This document shows positions 21,767 through 29,660 of a stretch of DNA of 32,695 nucleotides, one piece after another. The DNA lies in contig NZBG01000010.1 of assembly GCA_002687795.1 (NCBI GenBank), positions 1 through 32,695 on the forward strand, written 5' to 3'. The position numbers and the translations under genes were made by a program. Under the pieces are notes generated by a model. That model searched no databases, was not told the DNA's origin, and saw only the letters and a list, made by a program, of their open reading frames with translations. The DNA comes from Candidatus Woesearchaeota archaeon. Lineage in GTDB: Archaea; Nanobdellota; Nanobdellia; Woesearchaeales; GCA-2687795. Each line of letters starts with the position of its first letter. Within the stretch, counting starts at the first letter, position 1.

Positions 21767-22516
21767 ATGAATAAAACAAAGATAGCTATATCTATTGACC
21801 AGCCTTTGCTTGAGCTGATTGATTCAAAGGTGGATGGCTCTATTATCAGGAGCAGGAGCCAGGCTATTGAGTTCTTCCTGAGGAAAGGGATTGGTGAGCA
21901 GACTATCAAGGATGCTGTGTTATTAGTGCATAAGAAGGATTTTGGCATGCTGCTTGAGGAGTTCCAGGGGAGCAGGCTGATTGTGAAGCATCTGAAGTTC
22001 CTGATTGAGAACGGCATCAATAATGTTTATCTTGTTACACAGCCGAATGATAAGATCAATGAGATTAATAAGCTGATTTCCGGGCTTAAGGTAAAGGTGA
22101 ACTATGTTTATGAGAAGAATCCAAGGGGAACAGCTTCTGCTTTAAATCTTGTCAGGGATTATCTGAAGGAGAGCTTTGTGGTTATTAACGGGGATACTTA
22201 TAATGAGTTTAACCTAAGAAAGATGATGAATAAGCATGTTAAGTCTAATAAGGTTGCTACAATAGGGCTTATTACCAGCAAAGCGCCGCATAATTACAGC
22301 TCTGTTACGCTTGAAGGGGATAATGTGATTTTTTTCAAGGATAAGGAGAGGACAGAGTCTTTTATTATCAATGCGGGCATCTATATCTTTAAGCCTGATG
22401 TTTTTAATTATCTTAAGGATATCAGCTCATTGGAGAGAGAGGTTTTTCCAAATCTGACGCAGATTAATGAGCTGCAGGGCTATTTTACTTATGGAGTGTA
22501 TAAGCATTTTAGTTAG
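21767..22516 (+). CDS. RHH domain fused to degenerate sugar nucleotidyltransferase
   Basis: 249 residues in two parts. Residues 1-45 (KIAISIDQPLLELIDSKVDGSIIRSRSQAIEFFLRKGI) are a ribbon-helix-helix DNA-binding domain of the CopG/NikR kind. Residues about 48-249 follow the nucleotidyltransferase (NDP-sugar pyrophosphorylase) fold: NPRGTASALNLVRDYL, then FVVINGDTYNEFNL (Asp143 equals the metal-binding Asp of the GD motif) and FIINAGIYIF. The usual GGxGTRLxPLT loop is absent; the region reads AVLLVHKKDFGMLLEEFQG. The domain could still bind a sugar nucleotide as an effector while the RHH part binds DNA. A TATTTAAATAT element lies about 30 nt upstream. No other gene of nucleotide-sugar metabolism is adjacent. 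Confidence 0.85.
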   Translation: MNKTKIAISIDQPLLELIDSKVDGSIIRSRSQAIEFFLRKGIGEQTIKDAVLLVHKKDFGMLLEEFQGSRLIVKHLKFLIENGINNVYLVTQPNDKINEINKLISGLKVKVNYVYEKNPRGTASALNLVRDYLKESFVVINGDTYNEFNLRKMMNKHVKSNKVATIGLITSKAPHNYSSVTLEGDNVIFFKDKERTESFIINAGIYIFKPDVFNYLKDISSLEREVFPNLTQINELQGYFTYGVYKHFS

Positions 22517-22525
22517 TATTCTTAT

Positions 22526-23398
22526 ATGAAGATGAAAAAATATATCAAAATTCTGATTATAATAATAATACTAATTATTATAACATTAATAGCAATAAAT
22601 GCAGAATATACGGGAAGTAAAGTAAAAAGCATAATTATTAGTTCTTCTGTTGATGATTCTCCTGGTGATGCACCTAAAAATACATTCCCATTGATATTAT
22701 TCCATGGATTCAATCCAACATATAGTCCGCGACTCTCAGAATTTATATTAAGAAGTATGCAGAATAAATTATCTCAGGATCTCGATTATAGGAATAAGGG
22801 ATTATTTACATCCGAAACAACATGCGCAGAGTTACGATATTCAAAGATTCCTATAATAATTCGGGCTACATACCTCAAACAATTCGAATTACTTGAGATT
22901 GAAGATTATAGTAAAAATGTTGATAAGATAATTTTAAAGGTTAAATACTGTACAGGAGCTGATAAAGTTGATGTTATTACATATTCTATGGGGGGTATTG
23001 TAGTTCGTTATTATATCAAGAATATCGATAATTCATCTATAAGAAGACTAATTCTGTTGGGAACTCCAAACCATGGAGGGCTTTATAATATTGGATGGTT
23101 TGCGAATTATCTCGTTGAAGATGGAAAATCAAGGATAAACCTAGATTTTATTGAGCTTTCAGAAAACCATGATTTTATGAAATCTTTGAATAGTGGAGAT
23201 GAAACTATTGGAGATATTGAATATTATACTATTGCAGGGGAGATTGATCAGAAAGGAGATGGCCTTATTTTATCTGAATCAGTTAGCTTGGATGGTGAAA
23301 ATGCTCATCTGGTTGTTCCATGCAGACATTCCCTAATGAATTTGCCCTTTATATGTCCTGATGCATACACGTTTATTAAAGAAGTGTTCAGCTCATAA
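22526..23398 (+). CDS. Membrane-anchored lipase-like alpha/beta hydrolase
   Basis: 290 residues, with an N-terminal helix (YIKILIIIIILIIITLIAI) serving as signal anchor. The external domain fits a lipase/PGAP1-like alpha/beta hydrolase: LILFHGF (residues 57-62; oxyanion region His60-Gly61), VDVITYSMGGIVVRYYI with the nucleophile Ser154 (the elbow reads YSMGG rather than GHSMGG), then an aspartate in KGDGLI and a His in PCRHSLMNLP. LGTPNHGG is also typical of this group. The substrate is unknown and may be a lipid or ester outside the cell. Codons favour ATA/ATT and AGA more than those of its neighbours, a sign of possible transfer. It starts 10 nt after the RHH fusion gene. Confidence 0.85.
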   Translation: MKMKKYIKILIIIIILIIITLIAINAEYTGSKVKSIIISSSVDDSPGDAPKNTFPLILFHGFNPTYSPRLSEFILRSMQNKLSQDLDYRNKGLFTSETTCAELRYSKIPIIIRATYLKQFELLEIEDYSKNVDKIILKVKYCTGADKVDVITYSMGGIVVRYYIKNIDNSSIRRLILLGTPNHGGLYNIGWFANYLVEDGKSRINLDFIELSENHDFMKSLNSGDETIGDIEYYTIAGEIDQKGDGLILSESVSLDGENAHLVVPCRHSLMNLPFICPDAYTFIKEVFSS

Positions 23399-23486
23399 GC
23401 AAGATAATTGTATTCTTATAATCCTTATTTCCCAAACTATAGTTTGCAGAACAAAAATATTTATATATAGGTCATTCTAAGAAATT

Positions 23487-23501
23487 ACCACATATTGTGG
23501 T
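23487..23501. promoter_or_regulatory. NrdR box 1
   Basis: ACCACA-TAT-TGTGGT is a palindrome close to the NrdR consensus (ACACwATATwTAGTGT type). Its centre is about 30 bp from box 2, roughly three helical turns, the spacing usual for paired NrdR sites. It lies upstream of the TATA-like TTATAATA at 23509-23516. Confidence 0.75.
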
Positions 23502-23508
23502 TTTCAAT

Positions 23509-23516
23509 TATAATAT
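23509..23516 (+). promoter_or_regulatory. TATA element of nrd operon, between NrdR boxes
   Basis: TTATAATA lies between the two NrdR boxes, so a bound NrdR oligomer would cover it. A second, stronger TTTATATATA is at 23459-23468 further upstream. Confidence 0.5.
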
Positions 23517-23532
23517 GCACAATATGTTGTGG
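23517..23532. promoter_or_regulatory. NrdR box 2
   Basis: GCACAATATGTTGTGG (arms CACAA/TTGTG) matches the NrdR box pattern well and follows the TATA element by one base. Confidence 0.8.
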
Positions 23533-23568
23533 TTAACCTAAAGTAGTAAAAACTTATATTTTGCACAA

Positions 23569-24030
23569 ATGATCTGCCCTTACTGCCATAATGAAGATAC
23601 AAAAGTGCTGGATAAGAGAGAGACTGAGGATGAAAAGGTCACAAGGAGAAGGAGGGAATGCTTAAAGTGCGGGAAGAGGTTTACAACCTATGAAAGGATT
23701 GAAGACCTTAATTTAGTGGTTGTCAAGAAGGATGATAAAAGGGAGCAGTATGACAGGCAGAAGCTAAGGTCGGGAATCTTAAAGTCATGCGAGAAGCTTC
23801 CTATCCCAACAGAGAAGATTGATAAGCTGGTTGATGATATTGAGGCTGAGCTGAAAAGCAAGGCGACTAATGAGATTAAGAGCGTAGAGGTTGGCAATCT
23901 TGTTATAAAGAAGCTGAAAAAGCTCAATAAGGTTGCGTATATAAGGTTTGCATCTGTTTATCAGGAGTTTGCTGATTTGAAGGAGTTCGAGGAAGAGCTG
24001 CATAAGCTGCTGAAGAAAGGGAAGAGGTGA
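23569..24030 (+). CDS. nrdR: Transcriptional repressor NrdR
   Basis: 153 residues, the usual NrdR length. MICPYC (Cys3/6) and CLKCGKRF (Cys31/34) form the zinc ribbon that contacts DNA, with RRRRECLKCGKRFTTYERIE typical of the family. Residues about 46-136 are an ATP-cone (VVVKKDDKREQYDRQKLRSGILKSCEKLPI...), which senses ATP/dATP. It represses ribonucleotide reductase genes when dATP is high. It is the first gene of the operon whose promoter carries two NrdR boxes, so it is autoregulated. Such an arrangement is best known in bacteria; NrdR is patchily present in archaea. Nine bases separate it from nrdD. Confidence 0.97.
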   Translation: MICPYCHNEDTKVLDKRETEDEKVTRRRRECLKCGKRFTTYERIEDLNLVVVKKDDKREQYDRQKLRSGILKSCEKLPIPTEKIDKLVDDIEAELKSKATNEIKSVEVGNLVIKKLKKLNKVAYIRFASVYQEFADLKEFEEELHKLLKKGKR

Positions 24031-24039
24031 ATAGTATAA

Positions 24040-26163
24040 ATGATTAAGAATATCAGAAAACGGGATGGAAGGATTGTAGAGTTTACAGAAGAAAAAATTG
24101 TCAATGCAATCTTCAAGGCTGCTGAGTCTGTTGGCGGCCATGACAAAGAGACTGCTGAAAAGCTTGCGAATAAGGTTACAACCATCCTTGAATATAAGCA
24201 TGATAATAATGATACTCCTACTGTTGAAGAGCTTCAGGATGTTGTTGAAAGAGTGCTTATTAAGAGCGGCCATGCAAAGACTGCCAAAGCTTATATCTTA
24301 TATAGGAACCAGCATAAAAAGTTAAGGGAAGCAAAGTCAACCTTTATTGATGCTCAGAACACTATTAATTCTTATTTAAAGCAGGATGACTGGAGGGTTA
24401 AGGAGAACAGCAATGAAGCTTATTCCTTCTCAGGATTATTATTATACACTGCAGGCAAGGTTATGGCTCATTATAACCTTAATGAGATGTACACAGAGGA
24501 TATAAAGAATGCTCATGTTAATGGATATTTCCATATCCATGATCTGTCCCATGGGGTTATTGGCTATTGCGCGGGATGGAGCCTTAAGAACCTTTTGTTG
24601 AAAGGCTTTGGAGGCATACCTAATAAGGTTGACTGCAAGCCTGCAAAGCATATGGGCACTGTTGTGCATCAGATGGTTAATTATATTGGCTGCCTGCAGA
24701 TGGAGTTTGCGGGTGCGCAGGCATTCAGCTCTGTTGACACTTTATTATCTCCATTCGTGAAGACTGACAACTTAACTTATAAACAGGTAAAGCAGGCTGT
24801 GCAGCAATTGGTTTTTTCTTTGAATATCCCTTCAAGATGGGGAGCGCAGTATCCTTTTTCTAACCTTACTTTTGACTGGGTCCCGCCAAAGGATATGAAA
24901 GACCAGAAAGCCATAGTTGGCGGCAAGGAGCAGGATTTTACATATAGCGACTGCCAGGAAGAGATGAATATGATAAACAAGGCTTTCCTTGAGGTTATGA
25001 TTGAAGGGGATGCAAACGGCAGGACTTTCTCATTCCCTATTCCTACTTATAATCTTACTAAAGATTTTGACTGGAATAATGAGAACGCAAAGCTGCTTTT
25101 TGAGCTTACAGCCAAATACGGCACTCCTTATTTCCAGAATTATATTGGAAGTAACCTTGACCCTAGCTCAATAAGGGCTATGTGCTGCCGCCTTAATCTT
25201 GACCAGAACGAGCTTATGAACAGGCCCGGAAGCATGTGGGGTCCTGGAGATAGTACAGGTTCTATAGGCGTTGTCACAATAAATGTCAACAGGCTTGCAT
25301 ATGAAGCTAAGAACCAGGAAGAGTTCTTTGCAAGAATAAAGCATTATATGATTCTTGCGAAAGAATCTCTTGAGATAAAGAGAGAGGTTGTTGAAAGAAA
25401 TCTTAAGAACGGCTTGATGCCTTACACCAAGGGTTATTTAGGAACTTTTAAGAACCATTTCTCCACAATTGGATTGTGCGGCATGAACGAAGCAAGCCTT
25501 AACCTTATAGGAAAGGATATCAGCACAGAGGAAGGCAAGGAATTAACAATAAACACCTTAAAGTCCATGAGGGATACCATAAAAGAGCTCCAGGCAGAGA
25601 CAGGTAACCTGTATAATCTTGAGGCAACGCCTGCAGAATCCACAGCTTACAGGCTTGCAAAGTTTGACAAGAAGTTCCATCCTGACATCATTACTGCAGG
25701 AGAGGATGCGCCCTATCTTACTAATTCCACACACCTTCCTGTTGGTCTTACAGATAACGCGATTGAAGCTATAGAGCACCAGAATGATATCCAGCCGTTG
25801 TATACTGGGGGCACAATTTTCCATACTTTCCTTGGTGAGAAGATGTGCTCAGGAGAGAGCTGTAAAAGGCTTGTTAAGAAGATAGCCCATAATACAAGGC
25901 TGCCTTATTTTTCAATAACACCTACCTTCAGTGTTTGCAAAACGCATGGCTATATTAAGGGCAAAGAACTTAACTGCCCTGAGTGCGGAGAGGAGACTGA
26001 GGTGTTCTCAAGGATAGTGGGTTATTACAGGCCTATAAAGAACTGGAATATTGGTAAGAAGGAAGAGTTCAAGGACAGAAAGGAGTATCTGGAAAAGAAG
26101 TCATTGGAACATCCCTTTAAGACAGAATTGTCAAGTTTTGCTCAAAATGATCAAAAGCTATAA
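24040..26163 (+). CDS. nrdD: Anaerobic ribonucleoside-triphosphate reductase NrdD
   Basis: 707 residues of class III ribonucleotide reductase, which makes dNTPs from NTPs by glycyl-radical chemistry under anaerobic conditions. An N-terminal ATP-cone (about 1-95; IRKRDGRIVEFTEEKIVNAIFKAA) gives allosteric control. The catalytic barrel shows SIRAMCCRLNLDQNEL, TIGLCGMNEA and YNLEATPAESTAYRLA. At the C-terminus a zinc site (CKTHGYIKGKELNCPEC) precedes the glycyl-radical loop SRIVGYYRPIKNWNIGK. Enzymes of this group use either formate or a thioredoxin-type protein as reductant; the redoxin gene overlapping its 3' end points to the latter. That gene's start lies 17 nt before the nrdD stop. The sequence contains no sign of damage. 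Confidence 0.98.
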   Translation: MIKNIRKRDGRIVEFTEEKIVNAIFKAAESVGGHDKETAEKLANKVTTILEYKHDNNDTPTVEELQDVVERVLIKSGHAKTAKAYILYRNQHKKLREAKSTFIDAQNTINSYLKQDDWRVKENSNEAYSFSGLLLYTAGKVMAHYNLNEMYTEDIKNAHVNGYFHIHDLSHGVIGYCAGWSLKNLLLKGFGGIPNKVDCKPAKHMGTVVHQMVNYIGCLQMEFAGAQAFSSVDTLLSPFVKTDNLTYKQVKQAVQQLVFSLNIPSRWGAQYPFSNLTFDWVPPKDMKDQKAIVGGKEQDFTYSDCQEEMNMINKAFLEVMIEGDANGRTFSFPIPTYNLTKDFDWNNENAKLLFELTAKYGTPYFQNYIGSNLDPSSIRAMCCRLNLDQNELMNRPGSMWGPGDSTGSIGVVTINVNRLAYEAKNQEEFFARIKHYMILAKESLEIKREVVERNLKNGLMPYTKGYLGTFKNHFSTIGLCGMNEASLNLIGKDISTEEGKELTINTLKSMRDTIKELQAETGNLYNLEATPAESTAYRLAKFDKKFHPDIITAGEDAPYLTNSTHLPVGLTDNAIEAIEHQNDIQPLYTGGTIFHTFLGEKMCSGESCKRLVKKIAHNTRLPYFSITPTFSVCKTHGYIKGKELNCPECGEETEVFSRIVGYYRPIKNWNIGKKEEFKDRKEYLEKKSLEHPFKTELSSFAQNDQKL

Positions 26164-26416
26164 GCTGTTTTTCACGCCAATGTGCCCTAACTGCCCTTCT
26201 GTTAAGGAGTTTATGAAAACTCAGGGCATGGAAGGCAAAGAGATTGATGCAACCTCTGATGAAGGCATAGAGGAGGCAAGGAAGTATGAGGTTATGAGTG
26301 TGCCGACTGTTTTGTTTTTTGATGAGAAAGGAGAATTAATAGGGAGAGCGAATAACATAGAGGAAGTAAAAAGGCTGATTGAGAATAAGAGCTTGGCAGA
26401 TGTTGGAAAGGCTTAA
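26147..26416 (+). CDS. Glutaredoxin/thioredoxin-like redoxin of nrd operon
   Basis: The track ORF begins at 26051 in a shadow of nrdD; the real start is ATG 26147, giving 89 residues. KLFFTPMCPNCPSVKEFM is a redox-active CxxC (Cys13-Pro-Asn-Cys16) at the head of the first helix, followed by VMSVPTVLFFDEKGELIGRANNIEEV with the conserved cis-Pro, a thioredoxin fold. It overlaps nrdD by 17 nt and ends 25 nt before nrdG, an order that suggests it supplies electrons to NrdD, like NrdH for class I enzymes. A dedicated reductase is not seen in the window. The name is by function inference; no formal symbol is assigned. Confidence 0.92.
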   Translation: MIKSYKLFFTPMCPNCPSVKEFMKTQGMEGKEIDATSDEGIEEARKYEVMSVPTVLFFDEKGELIGRANNIEEVKRLIENKSLADVGKA

Positions 26417-26441
26417 AAGTTATTTCAGTTTCTTTGTACAA

Positions 26442-27137
26442 ATGTTAAACATAAAAGGCTTCCAGAAGACTTCTTTAATAGATTACCCTGATAAGGTTTC
26501 TTCAATCATATTTCTCTCTGGATGCAATATGAGATGCCCTTACTGCCAGAATAGGGATTTGGTGGTTAATCATGAGAAATTGCCTGATATTGAGGAAAAG
26601 GATGTGCTTGATTATCTTAAGGCCAAGAGTAAATGGCTGGATGGGGTTGTGATTACAGGTGGTGAGCCCTCGCTTCATGATGGTTTAAAGGAGTTCATTA
26701 GGAAGGTAAAACAGCTAAACTTCCTTGTAAAGCTTGATACAAATGGCACTAATCCTGGGGTATTAAAAGAATTAGTTGATGAGAATCTGCTGGATTATGT
26801 TGCTATGGATATAAAAGCGCCTTTGGAGAGATATGATGAGGTTGCTAAGGTGAAGATAAACAAAGAAGATGTACAGAGGAGTGTGGATATTATCAGGAGT
26901 TCTGATGTTGATTATGAGTTCAGGATGACCTGCACGCCTTCCTTAATTAAGAAAGAGGATATCATTAAGATAAGAGAATGGCTTAAGGGAAGTAAAAGGT
27001 TCATTTTCCAGCAGTTTAGCAATAAGACAACGCTTGATAAGAGTTTTGAGAAGGAAAAGGCTTATTCTAAGGAAAAGCTAAACATGTTTAAAGATATGCT
27101 AAAAGCTGATATAGAACATACTGAAGTGAGAGCTTAA
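26442..27137 (+). CDS. nrdG: NrdD-activating radical SAM protein NrdG
   Basis: The track start at 26379 adds a non-conserved extension inside the redoxin gene; ATG 26442 (MLNIKGFQKTSLIDYPDKV) matches the family start, giving 231 residues. CNMRCPYC (Cys28, 32, 35) is the radical SAM CxxxCxxC that binds the 4Fe-4S cluster; ITGGEPSLH is the GGEP motif contacting SAM; LDTNGTNP is also typical. The enzyme uses SAM to generate the glycyl radical of NrdD. It is the last gene of the nrd operon. Its 3' end overlaps the convergent PfkB gene by 4 bp. Confidence 0.95.
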   Translation: MLNIKGFQKTSLIDYPDKVSSIIFLSGCNMRCPYCQNRDLVVNHEKLPDIEEKDVLDYLKAKSKWLDGVVITGGEPSLHDGLKEFIRKVKQLNFLVKLDTNGTNPGVLKELVDENLLDYVAMDIKAPLERYDEVAKVKINKEDVQRSVDIIRSSDVDYEFRMTCTPSLIKKEDIIKIREWLKGSKRFIFQQFSNKTTLDKSFEKEKAYSKEKLNMFKDMLKADIEHTEVRA

Positions 27138-28093
27138 CTCCTACTTATCTTCCCAGGCTTTCTTTTTATAATCCTCATTGCTTCATTCAATGTTAGCAGC
27201 TTGTTCTTAGTGCCATAATGTGTTATCACTGACTCTGCTTCCGCTAATCCAAGCTGGAGTGCAAATTCAATGTCATTCTTTCTTATGACCCCAGCTAAGA
27301 ACCCTGCTCCAAAGCTATCACCCGCGCCGGTTGCTTCAAGAACCTTAACCCCATGCGGCTTTAGGAAATAATTATCTTTCCCATCATAAGCATAAACTCC
27401 ATGCTTTCCATCAGTTATTACAACAATCTCAGGCCCTTTTTTATGCAAATCATGGAGAAGGCTGCTTATAGATTTTTTATTAATAAGCAAACCAGCCTCT
27501 TCTTTGTTTAGAACAAGTATATTGGTTCTAGTCAAGATACTCCTGATATACCCCACGCCTTTCCTTGCTAAGTAAGAGCTTGGATTAAACAATATCTTTA
27601 TGCCCTTTTTCTCTGCAAAAACAGCTAATTTCTTTTGTGTTTCAAAGGATTTCCCCATCATTGATGAGAAATAGAACCATTTTGTTCTTAGCTTGCTTTT
27701 TATGATATCAGAGTATAATAGGTCATCATTAGAGCCTTTAAAAGCAAGGATTGTTCTGTCATGCCCTTTTGCATCAAGTATTACAGAGAAGCCTGTTCTT
27801 GTGTTTTCCCTTGATATTAAAGAAAGGTTAACATTCTCCTTTTTTAATAAAGCAATAATTCTCTGGCTGTTTGTTCCCATACCAATCTTCCCAATGTAAC
27901 CTGTTCTAAAGCCAAGCCTTGAGAACGCAACTGCGCTGTTTGTGCCTCCCCCGCCTATGTCAAACTTCAGCTCTTTGATAAGAATCTTGCTGCCGAATGG
28001 CACATGTACCCTTTTTTTGCCTATGAAAAGCTTGTTCTCTGTATTAACAAAGGCGTCAACTGTTGCAGAGCCTACAGTGATTATATCATACAT
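27134..28093 (-). CDS. PfkB family carbohydrate/nucleoside kinase
   Basis: Transfers the ATP gamma-phosphate to a sugar or nucleoside. The track start 28114 adds seven residues; ATG 28093 (MYDIITVGSATVDAF) matches the family start, giving 319 residues. FDIGGGGTNSAVAFSRLG is the substrate-side GGxxxN motif; LEATGAGDSFGAGFLAG (near the C-terminal quarter) is the PfkB signature with the catalytic Asp and anion hole; ITDGKHGVYAY lies before it. Sugar specificity cannot be told; ribose, adenosine or fructose are all possible, and a ribokinase-like role in nucleoside salvage would suit a small genome. It overlaps nrdG by 4 bp tail to tail. Promoter elements are weak. Confidence 0.92.
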   Translation of the reverse strand: MYDIITVGSATVDAFVNTENKLFIGKKRVHVPFGSKILIKELKFDIGGGGTNSAVAFSRLGFRTGYIGKIGMGTNSQRIIALLKKENVNLSLISRENTRTGFSVILDAKGHDRTILAFKGSNDDLLYSDIIKSKLRTKWFYFSSMMGKSFETQKKLAVFAEKKGIKILFNPSSYLARKGVGYIRSILTRTNILVLNKEEAGLLINKKSISSLLHDLHKKGPEIVVITDGKHGVYAYDGKDNYFLKPHGVKVLEATGAGDSFGAGFLAGVIRKNDIEFALQLGLAEAESVITHYGTKNKLLTLNEAMRIIKRKPGKISRS

Positions 28094-28151
28094 AAGACTA
28101 GATTTAGTAAACATTAGTTAAAAAGCTTTATTTTAACTTTAGGATAGTAAT

Positions 28152-28640
28152 TTAAATTCCTCTTGGCATCCTTGGCTGGTAAGGCTTGAATATTGGCTTT
28201 TTCTTCATTTTTATCTGCGCAAGGTTAACCTTCTTTTTGCTTACCATGTTTTTGATATAATCAAGGTCCTCTTTTATTGCCTGTATCTCCCTTTCAGCTT
28301 TCCTGTTTATATGGTAATCATATTCCGCTCTTACCCTGTCCCTTTCAGTCTGCCTGTTCTGGCTCATAAGGATAACTGGAGCCTGGTAGGCTGCTAAACC
28401 TGAGAGAACGAAGTTAAGCAGTATAAAAGGATATGGATCCCATCTGTTGAGCACCATATAAACATTTAACATTACCCATATCATCAGGAAAATTGATAAG
28501 CCTATAATAAAGCCCCAGCTTCCAACCCACTTGGTAACAGAGTCAGCAGATTTCTGGCCAAATGTTGGCTTTGTCTTCAGGACTGGATGAGAGCTGTTTT
28601 TCTTGTGGAATAAGCGAGAATTATTTTTTTTATTATTCAT
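28152..28640 (-). CDS. DUF1003 membrane protein
   Basis: 162 residues. Two closely spaced membrane helices (GFIIGLSIFLMIWVMLNVYMV and PFILLNFVLSGLAAYQAPVILM) separated by LNRWDPYP, then QNRQTERDRVRAEYDYHINRKAEREIQAI, a clear DUF1003 signature. The helical C-terminus is basic (LAQIKMKKKPIFKPYQPRMP). The role is unknown; members are widespread in bacteria and archaea. A TTTATATATAATA element is centred about 27 nt before ATG 28640, so it is leaderless, and the gene is divergent from the RecA-like gene at 28731 with back-to-back promoters. Confidence 0.9.
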   Translation of the reverse strand: MNNKKNNSRLFHKKNSSHPVLKTKPTFGQKSADSVTKWVGSWGFIIGLSIFLMIWVMLNVYMVLNRWDPYPFILLNFVLSGLAAYQAPVILMSQNRQTERDRVRAEYDYHINRKAEREIQAIKEDLDYIKNMVSKKKVNLAQIKMKKKPIFKPYQPRMPRGI

Positions 28641-28700
28641 GATGCAAACCTTAGGTTATATTATATATAAAGGTTTTTAATTTGCTAACAACAATAAACT

Positions 28701-28710
28701 TTATATATAC
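28701..28710 (+). promoter_or_regulatory. TATA element for RecA-like/TGMVIG gene
   Basis: TTATATATAC is centred about 26 nt before ATG 28731. The opposing promoter for the DUF1003 gene is near 28667, so the two transcripts diverge from a 90-bp region. Confidence 0.55.
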
Positions 28711-28730
28711 ATTCTTTTATTAACAGCAGT

Positions 28731-29642
28731 ATGCTTGACATTAATAAAGAGCTTGAGTCAAACCCTGTGATTCTGTCAATCTTCTCTTCCAGTTATTATA
28801 ATGAGTCTATAGGAGAGCTGATGAAGAATATACAGACAAAGAGGGTCTGTTATGTTACATTAAATAAGACAACAAATTCTTTGATGAAGAAGTTCAAGTC
28901 AGAGGGTATTAAGACTGATAAGGTCTTTTTTATTGATGCGGTTACATCGTATATAACTCCAAACCAAACGTATGATAATTCTATTATGGTTTCATCTCCC
29001 AGCGCATTGACAGAGATATCTATAGCTATCAGCGAGGCGTTGAGGTCAGAGGCGTTTGATGTTATTGTTTTTGACTCTTTGTCAACCCTTAATGTTTATA
29101 GCAGCGTGCTTAAGAGGGCTGGGAAGTTTACATTCTATATTATCAATAAGATAAAATCACAGAAGAATAAGGGGATTTTTACATGCATTGAGGAGGATGA
29201 GAAAACTGATTTAATAAAAGAATCGTTTATGTTTGTTGATAAGGTTATAAGGTTCAGGAATGAGAGCAGGGAGCACCAGAGCACCATGCTTGCTTATACC
29301 TTTGCTATATTGCTGCTGGGGCTGTCTTCTCTTCTTATCATAAAGCCTAATATAACAGGCATGGTAATCGGAGATAACATGGTTCCTGCCTCTGCAAATA
29401 GCTTTCTCCTGCCCTTTTTTGTTGGGATGTTCCTGCTGGCAGGCATAATTATCTATAAGAAGATGCGCTTTTCCAAGCAGGAGGAGGTTTTTGTCCCGGA
29501 AGGAAGCGCTTACAGGAAAAAACTCTCTAAGAAGAAGCCGTCTTTCAAGAAGGAGACAGGCTCTGTTAAGCTGAGGAAAAGCTTTAGGAATAAGATATAT
29601 AACTGGTTTAAGAAAACGGAAAAACCCTTGCCTAAATCATAA
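28731..29642 (+). CDS. RecA/KaiC-like domain protein with TGMVIG membrane anchor
   Basis: 303 residues. Residues about 1-185 look like a RecA/KaiC-type core: strands VILSIFSSSYY, RVCYVTLNKT, VFFIDAVTSY, then FDVIVFDSLSTLNVY (the Walker B-like D-S-L-S-T of KaiC-like proteins) and FTFYIINKI. No Walker A GxxxxGKT is present; the first loop reads SSSYYNES, so ATP hydrolysis is unlikely. Then come a first helix (YTFAILLLGLSSLLII), the motif KPNITGMVIG, a second helix (FLLPFFVGMFLLAGIIIY) and a very basic cytoplasmic tail (KKLSKKKPSFKKE...). Genes for small membrane proteins follow at once on the same strand. It may act as a membrane-bound signalling or scaffold protein, by inference. Confidence 0.78.
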   Translation: MLDINKELESNPVILSIFSSSYYNESIGELMKNIQTKRVCYVTLNKTTNSLMKKFKSEGIKTDKVFFIDAVTSYITPNQTYDNSIMVSSPSALTEISIAISEALRSEAFDVIVFDSLSTLNVYSSVLKRAGKFTFYIINKIKSQKNKGIFTCIEEDEKTDLIKESFMFVDKVIRFRNESREHQSTMLAYTFAILLLGLSSLLIIKPNITGMVIGDNMVPASANSFLLPFFVGMFLLAGIIIYKKMRFSKQEEVFVPEGSAYRKKLSKKKPSFKKETGSVKLRKSFRNKIYNWFKKTEKPLPKS

Positions 29643-29660
29643 AAAAAGAGGTGAATTAAA

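Noticed and set aside
28731-29290. Active KaiC-type ATPase
   Set aside because: A Walker B-like strand is present but no Walker A loop, so nucleotide hydrolysis is not supported.
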